From Clitoria ternatea (taxonomy: Eukaryota > Streptophyta > Magnoliopsida > Fabales > Fabaceae): 64,000 nucleotides of DNA. The notes under the pieces are model-generated. The model saw only the letters and a program-made list of their open reading frames with translations. It searched no databases and had not been told where the DNA came from. Shown here in pieces: positions 1 through 12,123 of the stretch (the stretch's first letter is position 1; every line of letters begins with the position of its first letter). Both the position numbers and the translations under genes were made by a program. Location: assembly GCA_037962975.1 (NCBI GenBank), contig CM075673.1, positions 154,338,667 to 154,402,666 of the forward strand. Reading direction: 5' to 3'.

Positions 1-420
1 ATGGGGTTTCGCTCAAGCGAAACTCTTATGTATCAGTGTTGTGGCCTCTGGCCCAATTTCGCTTAAGCGAGATTGATACTCGCTCAAGCAAAATTGTATG
101 AGCATCAAAGGGGTGACACTGGACGAATTTCGCTCAGGCGAGCCTATCTCGCCCAAGCGAAATGGATGTGAAATGGTTCTGGAAGGAATTCGCCCAGGCG
201 AAGTAGGGGGCTGATGTATGTGGTAATTTCGCTCAAGCGAGCTTGCTTTGCTCAAGCGAAATTGAAGATTTCGCTCAAGCGAATGTGTTTCGCTTAAGCG
301 AGATAGAGGGTCTGATGCTGATGTGGATTCGCCCAGGCGAGCCAAGCATTGCCCAAGCGAATTAGGTCAAACTTGCTCAAGCGACTGACATTTCGCTCAA
401 GCGAGATTTGCCCAGAATGT
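1..420. repeat. Array of CGCTYAAGCG-type short palindromes
   Basis: About fourteen copies of a 10-12 bp palindrome (CGCTCAAGCGA, CGCTTAAGCGA, CGCCCAGGCGA and variants) occur every 20-40 bases, often extended to TTTCGCTYAAGCGAAA. The open frame on the minus strand here is a product of the repeat and is not a gene. The same motif makes up the arrays inside both arms of the large inverted repeat, so this may be the edge of a related element cut by the window start. Confidence 0.8.
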
Positions 421-1315
421 AGTTTTCTTCATTTTCTTTATTTTTTTAATATGGTTTTATTATTTTTATTATAAAATCATATTTTCTTTTATTTAATAAT
501 TTAAAATACGCTTTCCGCTGATCCTTGTGATAATCTCTATTTTGATTATCCAAGATGCAATTTAATTTAATTTTTTATACCTTCTCATATCGCCATATAT
601 GGGAAAGGTCTATTTAAATGGTCCAGGGGTATTTGTTAAATATTTATTTCACGGTTTTTTCTATAATTTATTTGATTTAATAAACCGTGAAAAATTTACC
701 CCCAATTTTATTATTCTAATTAATCAATTTTGATAATCATATTTTAAAATAATTATATTGAGGGTTAGAATGTTTTATGGTAAAAGTTAAAACCTAAGGT
801 GTAACTTTTGGAGGGGGATAATAGAAAGCGCAATCTTAAGTTTTCTCTGGTTTATAATATATTCACATGGAACAATAGTATAACTTTAGCATTCATTATT
901 ATATCTAATGCATGGTTAATGCAACCACAATGTCCCACTCCCAGCCAAGGGGGCCGTTATTAATCCTTTCATAAAAGAATCTGCTTTCAAATTTAAATAA
1001 ATGTATAATCCCTTCTTTTTTTCCCTATATTTTAAGGTTGTTTATTATATTAATATGTGATTTCTTTTTTATAATTAATAACACTTTCTTAATTCATATT
1101 TTTTATTTAAACAACAGATAAAAATAATTTTAGTAAATGAACATTTAATTTTATTTTGAAACCATAAACGGATATATATTTAAAAACAAATTCAATATCC
1201 TAAAAAGACTAAAAAAATAAAGAAAGTAGTTCCATTAAATTTAAATGACAAAAACTTTATCATTTAATTGTTTTAAATAGGTTGTAAAAAAAAATTTGTG
1301 TAACTACATTTTCAT
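421..1315. other. AT-rich intergenic, no gene seen
   Basis: I see T- and A-rich non-coding sequence with no recognisable coding signal. A short poly-A run precedes the element that follows. Confidence 0.6.
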
Positions 1316-1760
1316 TAGAGATGGCAAAACAGGCTGGCCCGCCTCGCCAAAGCCCGTCAAAAAGTGGGCCGGGAAACGGGCCAAAATTTAGGACCCGAAG
1401 GGTTGACGGGCCGGCCCGCCGAAGTTAAAATTATAAATTTTTTATAAAGAATTGTCAAATTAAGATAAAAAATTAGAAAAATAATTTTAAAAAATAAAGA
1501 TATTATTAAAAAATTGTATAAATAGTAAGAAATGTTACTTTTTTTTAATTTTAGAAAATGAAAGTATATATTTTAATAAAATAAAGTATAAATTAGTAAT
1601 ATTTATACTTTTTTTTCTTTTGACGGGTTGGCCTAGCCAAGGTTTTGGCCCGCCAAAGCGGGCCGTGGCGAGAGGCGGGCTAAAAATTCTTGTCTGTCCT
1701 GCCAAATTTGACGGGCTTGGCGGGTCAGCCCGTCAAGCTTAACCCATTTTGCCATCCCTA
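1316..1760. mobile_element. hAT-like non-autonomous element with 8-bp TSD
   Basis: The left end reads TAGAGATGGCAAAA and the right end is its imperfect inverse, TTTTGCCATCCCTA. These are the ends of the common plant hAT-type TAGGGRTGGCAAAA elements. The flanks are ATTTTCAT on the left and ATTTTCGT on the right, an 8-bp target duplication with one CpG-type change. GC-rich subterminal stretches with many GGCCCGCC-like words surround an AT-rich core. There is no transposase, so it would depend on a hAT transposase elsewhere. Confidence 0.85.
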
Positions 1761-1768
1761 ATTTTCGT

Positions 1769-2924
1769 ACATTAACTTTTAGTTTTGGTTTGGGATATGA
1801 ATAAAAACACCATTATGATATTTATAATAACTCACTCATTTTACTCTATCAATTATACAAGAACTTAACTTTGCTTATTTATCATGGATTTTCCATCTAA
1901 ATCCTTCAATGGTAGTCCAAGTATGCACATAGTCTCTGATAGTTAAATAACCAAACTACAATTTTTGTCAAAGAGAGAACAATAGAATATAGTATAACAT
2001 AACATTTCCATGTTTAGCATCAATCTTGACAACAACATCTTATATGAAAAAGAGTGGTCTTGCAAAATCAGTTAAATTAATTCTTGTGATCTGCATGTTT
2101 ACATAATCATACGCTGCATCTAGCTGAAACGAATTAAATCATTGACTATTCATCATCAGTGACAGCTATTAGATTAGTTAATGATTCATTTGGTAAAATA
2201 ACAGATGAAAATTAATTGAATTTGCTGCTTTATTATATAAAACATAACATCCCTTCTAAAAAAACGACAACATGATTAATTAAATGCAACAAAATAAGTA
2301 AATATTTATCACATTCTGATAAAGAAAACAAAAAGATGAAAGGAGAAAAATAAGAGTGCGTGAGCATAACATCAATTTTCAATCAAGATTTCGCATGCTA
2401 TTGAGTAAGGGCTCGTATCTTTTCCTTTTTGGGCATATCTTCTTTTAGAGGGTGAGAGAATAGAGGTTAAAAGACATTCTCCAAAGAGAGTGCACCAATG
2501 CAATTGCATAATTTTTTTTTTTTAAATTGAGCCCTTAATTGAACTGATCAGGGTATTAGTTAATTAAATTTGAAATCCTACTGTGATTAATCACTAGAGA
2601 TAACAAAGGGAAAAACCATATCAATTACCTAATTAATTTATGATTTAGTTAGGAGAGTCAAATTAATTTTATTCTATTTAGTTTTTAAGATTTCTCAACT
2701 GATATTGATAAAAATTATTTTTTAATTTATTGTTTAAATCTAAATATTATATAAAATTAATATCAACCAAATAACTTTATTTCCACAATTTTATTTTTAA
2801 TTTGAATACTAAATAAACACTTTTACATGTATACTCCACTCAAGTAAAAAAAGGAGAGAAAAAAAAAAGGAAAAAAGAAAAGTAAATTAACAAAAATAAT
2901 GATTCATCTCACATGACCCTGAGT
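1769..2924. other. AT-rich intergenic upstream of the CLE gene
   Basis: No coding sequence is visible. The stretch is AT-rich and ends in an A/G-rich patch at about 2846-2885. It probably contains distal promoter sequence of the CLE gene, but no specific site can be supported. Confidence 0.5.
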
Positions 2925-3402
2925 TCAAAACCCACTTCTCTCTCTGTCTTTCTTCTGTTACTCATTCCATTCCCACTTCCACTACTCACTCAACAACTCA
3001 CTCTCTCTCTCACTGTGCTGGTGCTTGTCTTGGCCTTGAGACTACACAGATTTGAGTGTTTTTTTCTTTCTCAGCAAAAACAAAAAAACAAACTTGGCTC
3101 TGAAATCTGTACCAACCAAACATTTTCCTATATACTAAGGAAAACCTGGCAGCAAGTTCTATGCATGCTGCCTCTCTTCCTTCCATTGACTTTACTCCTC
3201 TTCAAACTTCAAACTCCTAGGCTCCAAAAGCAAATTAGAAACTCATCCAAAAGGCTCCTTTTTCTTGATAACATAACCAAAACCAAAAGCCTTCTTCTTA
3301 ATCCCCTCTCAACCACACACACCAGCCACAGATAAAATAGTGAAAGAAGAACAAGAGTGTAGCTAGCTAGTACTATTACTACTACTTTATATATCTCATG
3401 CC
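2925..3402 (+). promoter_or_regulatory. Pyrimidine-rich leader and probable core promoter of the CLE gene
   Basis: CT-rich tracts (about 2937-3015) and CTATATAC at 3128-3135, a possible TATA box, lie upstream of the CLE start. An open frame across 2913-3335 is leucine- and serine-rich low-complexity sequence and looks like leader sequence. CT-rich leaders are common in plant genes. The TATA assignment is an inference. Confidence 0.35.
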
Positions 3403-3681
3403 ATGATTTGTGTAAAGAGCAAGAACCCAAAAATGGGATTTGGAATTCTATTCCTGCTCCTTCTTCTGCTCTTACTATTTAGCACTACCCCTTGTAAAGC
3501 AGCAATTGGAAAAACCAGATTTGAGAGATTCAGAGGAGGTTCTTCTGCTTCTGAGTTCAAGCCACCTAAATTTCATGGTAATGGTCTCCAAGGGGACAGT
3601 GCAAGTAAAGAGGGAGACCAAGTTTTTGGTGCAGACAAAAGGAAAGTGTACACAGGTCCTAATCCTCTACACAACAGATAA
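3403..3681 (+). CDS. CLE: CLE family signalling peptide precursor (CLE16/17-like)
   Basis: This single-exon gene encodes a 92-residue precursor of a secreted CLAVATA3/ESR-related peptide. Residues 11-33 form a strong signal peptide (a run of leucines, then PCKA). A charged variable region follows, and the C terminus at residues 80-91 is the CLE dodecapeptide RKVYTGPNPLHN, followed by one Arg. CLE peptides are processed and secreted, then bind leucine-rich-repeat receptor kinases to control meristem or vascular cell fate. As I recall, Arabidopsis CLE16 and CLE17 carry R(L/V)VHTGPNPLHN, so this is closest to that group, with Lys at position 2 and Tyr at position 4. The first ATG is used; a second ATG at codon 11 would also begin just before the hydrophobic core. 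CLE precursors are usually 80-120 residues, so the length fits. Confidence 0.9.
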   Translation: MICVKSKNPKMGFGILFLLLLLLLLFSTTPCKAAIGKTRFERFRGGSSASEFKPPKFHGNGLQGDSASKEGDQVFGADKRKVYTGPNPLHNR

Positions 3682-6600
3682 GTTCAATGCAGAGACTTAT
3701 GCAACAATGTTTGGTGTCCTCAATATCCTAGCTCTCTTGATTTCTCTTCCTCTTTTTTTCTCTTTCTTTACATTTTGAAAGCATTTTTGGTGCTTTATAA
3801 GTCTTTTCAAGTAATTAAGTTTACAGATGTATATGAAAGAGTTTAGGCTTGAGATTATATTTGTGATGATGAGAGAAGAATATATATAGTTAAAACTATT
3901 TTTGATGAAATGGTATATGTATATGATTATCATGATGAGTTTTCAGATATTATATATGAAGATTAATAATATAAATGTTAAATATGGATGCCATCAATGA
4001 GGTTGTTGCTTGTTGGTGTGAGGGAATATTGATCTGCTTTTGGTTTGGTGATGCCATAATGGATGTGTTTGTTTGCATGCTTCAAGGATTCTCATAGACA
4101 TCATCAAGTTTGCTATATTTAGCTACGGTTTTTGGTAGCTTATAGAACAAAAGTTTGTATAGTTGCCCCGCATGTAAAATGACAGTAATAATACATTATT
4201 TAGTAACGAACATTGCAATACAACTTTTAATTTGCTCACAAGCTTATGTTTATCTTGATTTTAATTTGCCTTTTCTGTGTGGAATAATGCTCCTAATTAA
4301 ATTATTTATGTCAACAATTACTCATAAGCTTAATTTAAATTTGACCGTATTATGTTATGCGAAACGAACTCAGGTTGTTAAGTAAAATGTATGAGTTGTA
4401 ATGAAATTCTGATACGTGTTCGATTTTTAATGAACCAAAAAAAATTGAACTTCTTGCTTTATTGAAAATTATGCATGTCCTTGATGTCAAGCAGCAAAAT
4501 TTGATCCTAATTCTTTGCATTTACTAAGAAAATTTCACTGCTTGAGATGAGCTACTACATTAATTTTACCTCAATTATATAATATGATGATGTGAATATA
4601 CATAGTTGTAGCTGGTTTGGTACATACCACCACCACCTACCTATTTCAGTGTGAAGGTTTACCTGCAGCTCAAAGTTAAACCTCTCATAAAGCATTGAGG
4701 TTTGGGGCAATATTAAGGTAGATATGTCCTTTTGGGGGCCCAAAATTTAGTCAACATATTAATTTCATCAATAAAGTTAAAAAAATAAAGGTGTCCTATA
4801 TACAGTGATTCTTGTGAAAAATGGACCATGAGATGAGATTAATTCTGGGCCATGGATGTGCATAAAATTTTTCAACCTACAAAAACACTTTTAATGATGA
4901 AGCTGAGTAAAATCAAATGTCCATAGGCGTCTAGTCATCTTAATTTCTCTTTCGTGATTATGAACCAGGCCCCACATAAGTTTTTCTCCAATGCCAGCTA
5001 TATATCCACTTACTAGGAAAGAAATTTTTTTTACAATGTTTAATTTGTACAATTAATTCATACCCATATGAATATATAACAATTAACTAGTCCTTAATTA
5101 GTCTTTTTTTGTTATTGTATATACATTAATCGTCTTCAATTTAATTAAATTCCATTGTTAACTTTATTAGCAATTCATAATGTAACAAACTTCCATTCAA
5201 TCAATCATCAAATCAATTAAGAAGATAATAACTAGAAACATATAGTGTTACAGTTTAGAAGGAAATATTATAGTGATGGACCATAATTTATTTTGGGTAC
5301 TGAACATACAATTATTTTGAGAGCAGATATTTTGTCCTTTGTCATTCAAACTGTATTTGTGCAGTGTGAACAATTTCTGTTTGGCTGTAAATGCATTAGA
5401 ATTATAGAGAATTCACAAACAGCCAAATTTGACATTTAATGCACCCTTCAAATTAATATGATGTCAATTTCCATCACCAAATTGTTTAGTACAACAGTAA
5501 ATTTTTTAATCAACTGTATCCATCATCATCACCAATCAAAACTTTAGTCTTTTTCCGATCTTCTATTTATTAAATAGAGAAAATTTTGACATTTTTAAAT
5601 ATTAAATTACTATTGTTTAATATTTTTTAAAAATATTTAAAAATAATAAATAACATAACATTGTTTATTAAAATGAATTATTGAAATTTGATAAAGTAAT
5701 GTTTTGATTCTTTATTTTTCAAATTGTGAGCTTAAATTTTTACTTGAAGTCTTAACAAATACAATTGTTTTAAATTTCAATAGGAGAGTTTCGTCTCCCA
5801 TAATAATTCTATCTAACTCAAGTCTAAACCAGATATATTAACAAAAAGAAAAATATGTATACACACAAAGATGAATCAATTTAGAGAAGTATAACTTTAA
5901 CAAAATATTACTCTGATGTAATAAATAGGTATGTATACACACATTCACATTCGAAACTCATAGTATCACACCTAACTTTCTCTCACTATGAAAATAAGAT
6001 TATTTTTTCTTATATATTATTTTCATCATATTCTTAACAACATGAGACATCTTAATCATAACTCTGGATAAGATAACATTAGCATAAGACCTGGATCCTA
6101 TGATGGACATGGACAAGAGCAAACAAAATTTGAAAAGTCATGTTCACAAAATTGACATCTTTGTTATAGATCTTTGCTGATAGGTACTGTGTTTGGAGAA
6201 AACAAAAACAAAGGAAAAAAGATGAAACTCTCACAAAGGCAATATTATAGGATCACTTCACGAGTATGTCAAGTCATTTTCTGGGCAACAGAATGTCACA
6301 GTAAGCATAAATGCACACGACAAGGCTGGCATTTAAAGTAATGTTACACATTCAGAGAGACTCATTTGAGTATCTTTAATGATATGAAGAGGGAAGCCCT
6401 GATATATAATGGATATGAAGAGAGGACAAGAGGCCATAACTCAATTTAATTTCACTCTCATTTCTTAAAGTGTTCACTAGTTTAATCAATTAAATCGTGA
6501 ATCATCTGGATTATTAATTTGGATCAATTCTGCATGATTAAATATTTGATTTAATTATAATTTATTTGAATTGGTATCTTTACTGAATTAATTATTAACC

Positions 6601-6814
6601 GGTTCAGTTTTAAAAACATCATTCAAAGGATGACATTTTAGAAAAAAGAACAAGGATTTGCAATGCTAATAGAACTAAGAGTAACCATTTTACGAAATGC
6701 ACAGAGGGAAAAGGAAAGGGGGGGTCCATGCCCATATCTTTAATTTCTCCATACGGCATTTGCACGCTGGATTTGTGCTGTGGGCAAGAAAGTACTTGGA
6801 CACATAGAATGTTT
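3682..6814. other. AT-rich intergenic downstream of the CLE gene
   Basis: The CLE 3' untranslated region must lie in the first few hundred bases. After that I see only AT-rich sequence with short open frames that lack coding character. Confidence 0.5.
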
Positions 6815-6960
6815 AATATTTAGTTGGAGAAATAAAGTTATGAAAATAAAAAATTTAATTGTTGATATTGATTTTTTACGTTGTTTGAAAGAGTCAAAAC
6901 TCCATTGAACTAATAAATATTTTTTTCGTTAATTAAACCTCGGTTTGGTTGATAATATGT
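6815..6960 (+). repeat. MITE-like repeat, copy A
   Basis: The core has GTTGATATTGATTTTTTACG followed by a GTTTGAAAGAGTCAAAACTC stretch and CATTGA. The same ordered words recur at about 43015-43170, 43583-43745 (inverted) and 49360-49512, so this is one dispersed short family. This copy is the most diverged of the four. Confidence 0.5.
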
Positions 6961-8706
6961 GTGCCGAAGAAATTTATCTCTTTTACAAGCTACATTTATT
7001 AATTAAAGAAAAATGTTATTAGTGTCTAGAAAGACTAAAAAAAAACTATATATATAACAACATTTTAAACTTTAAACTCACTTTCATACCCCACACTATG
7101 AAGCACTAATTCTAACTAATTGTATATACTGCCTCACTTCTCTCTCTAACTTCTCTAATTTTTTCTCACATCACTCAGTGGAATATGCATGGGTAGCATG
7201 ACCTTTTATTAAAATATGGAACATGCATCGTGAGGGAAAATTAGGTACAGCTTCTTAATTTGTGACATCAAGGTTTAATGAAGTGAATGACATCCAATAT
7301 ATAACTATATATAATGATGGTGAAGTTAAAGTTCCTATGAATTTCATTAAGACAAATAATGCCTCCATAACCTGTGAACATTTAGAAAGTCCCACAAACC
7401 ATTTGATACTGTCCATCAGTATAATTGAATAATTCTATGAGTTAATTTTTACAATCGAATTTAAGTCCCTGAAAATTTGTAAATTTTTATTAAAAATAAG
7501 TATATTAATTTATTACTTTATTTTTAATTTTATAATGTAATTATTATATACATTTTAATTAAAATTTACCGCTTAAGATTGATTTGAGGTTAGTAAAACT
7601 CTTTTTTTATATTAATGTGAGTATTGGATGAATTTGAGAGAGTCTTTTATTTTCTTCATATAAAAAATAAGTCACCTGTCAAATTACAATCTAAAATAAA
7701 CATTTACCTAAATCTTTAAAATTAGTAATCTCAAGCTATCGATTACATTTCATATTTTCAAAATCTATCTGTTGTCTTGATAACGAGCAATCTGAAGTAC
7801 TATAGTGATTAATTTCCGAAAGTAAGTAATAATTTATGAAAGTCAAATTACCATTTTCAAGGGTTGAATTAAAGCTTTACACCAATATGACAGAGTCTTT
7901 TCATTTGCGAAAAAAGTTTGATATGTTCCAACCTAAACCATGAAAGAAAGACCCATAGAAGATTTACAACCCCAGCAATTGATGTCCCAACTGAAGTAAG
8001 TAATCATATTAGAGATGTCATTGTATAATAATTTAAAGTTTTAAACTTTAGCGACTGCTTAATGATATTGATATGCTATTTAGGGTATCAGTCAATGTAA
8101 CCAAGTTGTCTAGAATTTATTACATGCACTCCATTATTTTAAAAGACGTATTAAAGATGTAACATAAACATACTAGGTAATTTGGAATTAAATACAAAGG
8201 CATTGATAGCAGCTAAAGTACCTTTGGAATTGTTCTAATTGAATTTTTTTTAGTCTTTTCACTGTACGCCTGAGGGTGAGAGGTAAACAAAATCCAAGAA
8301 ACACTCTAAGGAGACAAACTCCTCAGTGCATTTAAAAGTGGTTTTAATGAAACAACATAGGTTGAAGTCTTTGTAAAAGTGCAATAACTGCCTGACTTTT
8401 GCCATCAACTCTCTCAACTACTACTATAATTTTTCAGCTGTGACAGTATAAAGATCCTTTGTTTGGGAGAAAATCAAGGGAGGAAGAAGACAACACACAA
8501 CACCTCTCTTAAATGGATATTACTGTGTCACTTGTAAAAGGGTTACTTAAAAGCATGGTGAGGGCCAAGATTTTTTTCAGACATACATAGGATATGGGAT
8601 ATTCAGCTTTCTAGTTTGTTACTAATTTAGTACTTTGCTTGTGAATAGCTAGCTATTTGTGTTAATGAGATTCTTTATGTGTTCGAGAAGTAAAGTGTTC
8701 ACATGA

Positions 8707-8760
<54 letters not shown>

Positions 8761-9036
8761 GACATCAATGTGTATATTACACAAAACACACACACTAGCG
8801 AATAACAGAGAAGAAAACAATTTACCAATTGCCACAGTAGCATAGAATACTAAATTACTGATGGTTCTTTTGCCATGAGCCATAACCAACAGCCAAACTT
8901 AGGAACTTATACACTCTTAAAATCATAAGATCAAATTGGAAAAATGAAGTTCACAATCACATCATTGTAATGTAAGTGCCAATACAATTTAGAACCCTTT
9001 ATTTGGTAAATTGGTTCAAATTAATGTTCAAGAACC
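6961..9036. other. AT-rich intergenic left of the large inverted repeat
   Basis: Non-coding, apart from an (AT)n tract listed separately. Several copies of a GTGAGAG or TCTCTC type are seen but no gene. Confidence 0.5.
8711..8755. repeat. (AT)n microsatellite
   Basis: A pure AT dinucleotide run of about 45 bases. The minus-strand open frame spanning it (alternating Ile-Tyr) is an artefact of the repeat. Confidence 0.95.
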
Positions 9037-9372
9037 GGGTCTGGCTAACATCCTCATAACCCGGATGTTTGACCAAAATATAGGATTAAAGCCCTACAAT
9101 TTTGGACCGCTGATGTGATCCAACGGACATGGTTGATTTTGGGGCATAAAACGCGAGATCAATTAATAGATTAGTAGCAATTGTTGGCAACCGGTAACAA
9201 CCATTGACAATTTTGTGAATAAATATTGATTGAAGGTTATTTCGGTGTTTGAGGTTCTCTCTGTGTACCACGTTCTCAATTTGTGATATTTGCTCAGAGT
9301 TCTCAATTTCTCATATTCGCTTATAGGAGTTTTCTTTGCTTGCTCAAGGTTTCGTGACTTTGCATAAGAGGT

Positions 9373-11869
9373 ATGGATGCAGCTGGTGGTGGAGGACAAA
9401 ATGAGGCGAGTTGTAATTTTTAAAAAAAATAAATTTTATTAATAACTTTGAAATAAAGGAGAACACGTTTTATTTTTAGGATTAGTGAAGTGAAATTATT
9501 TTGTTTGATTAAGGAAGTATTGTGTTTAATTTAATTTAAGTAATATATAGTTTTCATTTAATTGGTTTGGGCAGAACATAGATGAGGATGTGGAAACAGA
9601 AACTGTTGGGCAAACTTTTGCTGATGTGCTTGAGAAAATGGAGGAAATTTCACCATCACAGGTTAGGCATCTGCGTTTTTTGGTTATTCAAGAAGCTTAC
9701 ATGTTCTACAACCAGTATGAGTTTAGTATTAGGAAAAATAGAAGTCGAAAGGATAAGAATGAGGAGTTAGTGTGGTGCCAATTTATTTGTTCAGGGCAGG
9801 GTTTCAGGCGCCTAAAATACACTAACCTGCCAAATAGACGAAGGGACCACAGATGTAAGACTCGATTTGGCTGCCTAGCAGAAATGCAGATTCAATTAGA
9901 TCCACAAAGTAGACAATGGACTATGAGTCGTTTTTTGGATGATCATAGTCATTGTTTGGTGGGGGATACTTACAGTGGGTTATTAAGATCTCATAGGAAA
10001 ATGGTGGATGCTGATGTGGTTCAAATGGAAACTATGAGGAAAAGTGGGATTAGTACTACGAAAGTGTATAACACATTTGCAACACAGCAGTCTGGGAGGT
10101 ATGATATGGTTGGGTTTCAGCGCAAGGACATGTATAATGAGATACAAAAATTAAGGAGATTAGAAGAGTCAGATGTTGTTGAGGCAGAGAAATTTTTGGT
10201 TTCCCTTCTTGATGTTGATCCGTATGTGTTTTGGAGTCATAAGATTGGGGATGATGGAAGATTGCTACATTTATTTTGGTGTGATGGAACTAGTAGGATG
10301 GATTATCATATTTTTGGTGATGTGCTTGCATTTGATGATACTTATAAAAGAAATAAATACAAATGCCGAGTTGTGGTTTTTAGTGGTGTGAATCATCATA
10401 AGCAAACTTGTGTGTTTGGTCGTGCCATCATTTCAGATGAAAGAATTCCAACCTATGTTTTGTTGTTGGAACAATTTCTCATTGCAATGAATGGCAAAAC
10501 ATCAAACTGTGTGATAACTGATGGGGATCAAGCAATGAAGCAAGCCATAGGTCGAGTGTTTCCAAATGCCTATCATAGGTTATGTGGTTGACATTTAATA
10601 AGAAATGTGACAGCCAAATTTCATAATCCTGAATTCACAAATTTGTTTACTAACTGCATGCTGAGTGATTGTAGTGTTGCCCAATTTGAGGAGAAATGGA
10701 ATATGGCCTTATTGGAGTATAATTTGGTTAATGATGCATATGTTCAAGAGTTGTATGTGAAAAAAAAATCTTGGGCCACTGCATATATTAAAGGGAATTT
10801 TTTGGAGGTTTACGAACAACTTCACGATGTGACGGATTGCATGCACAAATGAGGCGCTACATTGAAGGCGGAAACAACTTGAAGGAATTTTTATTCAATT
10901 TCCATAGATGTGTGAAACACATGTGAAATAATGAAAAAGATGAAGATTACAGGTCAAACTACTGTGAACCAGTTATGGTAACTTATGCTGTGTCTTTAAA
11001 GACGTTTGCTTCAATGATATATACAAAAAATGTCTTTATTCAATTTCGATCGTTGGTGGAGAAGTCAATTGGATACCGGGTGGTGGAGGTGGTTCGTAGC
11101 ATATCTCATAAAAAAAATTTGGTGTCGTTTGATGGACACGAAAACATTCAAAGGAGTGTATCGTATTGGGAAGATTATGAAGAGTTTCGGTGCTCTTGCC
11201 TAGGAATGGAATCCATTGGTTTGCCATGTGTCCATCTAATAATTGTTTTGATTTATTTGGAATATGACCATCTTTCTGATTGTTTGTTGTTGAACAGATG
11301 AACAAAACAAGCAAAATCTTATTATCTTGAATTGAATGAGGCTTTACATGACATCGTAGATCCAATGTTAAAATTTAGGATTTGGTCTAGCGTGTTAACC
11401 TTTGCCTCACGTGAAGTTGTAAATCTAGCTTGTCAGAGTTAAGAAGATTTCAAAGATATGCGCACTAAGCTAGCATTTGAGAGAAATTGGTTGATTCAAA
11501 AGCGAAGGTAGCGTGATAGTATGGAGATTGGGAACGAATGTGAAACTGTTACTCCATCTGTTAATGGTGTTAATGCTTCAGAAAGTTGTAACAATGTTCC
11601 AACAAGGCAAAAATGTGTTACTAGGTGTTCCTGTTACAGAGATTTTGGACATACACGTAGAAAATGCCCATACGCTAGACAAATTTCTAACATGAGGTTT
11701 TCTGCAGGACCCTCGTGTGTAAGGCCTGAGGTAAGTTGTCTTTTAATAATTCACTCCATGTTACATATACTTGGTTGGTTTAATAATGAACAAAATTATT
11801 GATTGTTTTCAATCGTTCTTGTTGTATTATGTCTTACAGGAAGTTGATGAAAGTGACAGCTCCGAGTAA
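9373..11869 (+). pseudogene. FAR1-type MULE transposase, left-arm copy (broken)
   Basis: Exon 1 starts at 9373 (MDAAGGGGQN) and ends before a GCGAGT donor where the right copy has GTGAGT. Exon 2 starts at 9575 after GGGCAG. The last exon (11840-11869) encodes EVDESDSSE. Domains in order are a FAR1-type N-terminal DNA-binding region (to about 9960), then a MULE transposase core with AFDDTYK and ITDGDQAM (two candidate catalytic Asp) and HRLC. Next comes a SWIM zinc finger at 11191-11240 (CSC...GLPCVH), then a C-terminal CCHC-like knuckle with its Cys order disturbed (RCSCYRDFGH). Lesions are a TGA at 10589 where the right arm has Trp, a one-base loss in a T run near 10800 that shifts the frame, and further stops at about 11299, 11440 and 11510. 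It would have acted in the nucleus to mobilise MULE ends. Confidence 0.85.
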
Positions 11870-12123
11870 TGTGTGCTCTACGAAGGACTCATCAAGAAAT
11901 GATCTACAAATTAGCAATGATTATGAACTTTTTTATTTTAGTGATTGTGTTGATTAATGTTATCCGGATAATTGTTTGTAATTTAGTTATCCTGTCATTT
12001 GCATCTATTTTCAAAAGTTTATTTCTAATACACTTATGAAAACCAAAGTCAAGAAAATAGTGATCAAGTATTCTCACACATTAAGCATAGAATGAATTTC
12101 ATGTTCACTAATCAATCATCCTC

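Noticed and set aside
2913..3335. 140-codon frame before the CLE gene
   Set aside because: Leucine- and serine-rich translation of a CT-rich leader, with no domain. It overlaps the likely CLE 5' leader.
3440..3778. 112-codon plus-strand frame overlapping CLE
   Set aside because: It is the shifted frame of the CLE gene; the CLE motif and signal peptide are in the other frame.
9028..9036. Target-site duplication at the ends of the inverted repeat
   Set aside because: TCAAGAACC on the left does not match CAAATCTAT on the right, so no 9-bp duplication can be claimed.
11036..11365. Minus-strand frame, mirrored at 23255-23446 (+)
   Set aside because: Antisense of the SWIM zinc-finger region of the transposase copies.
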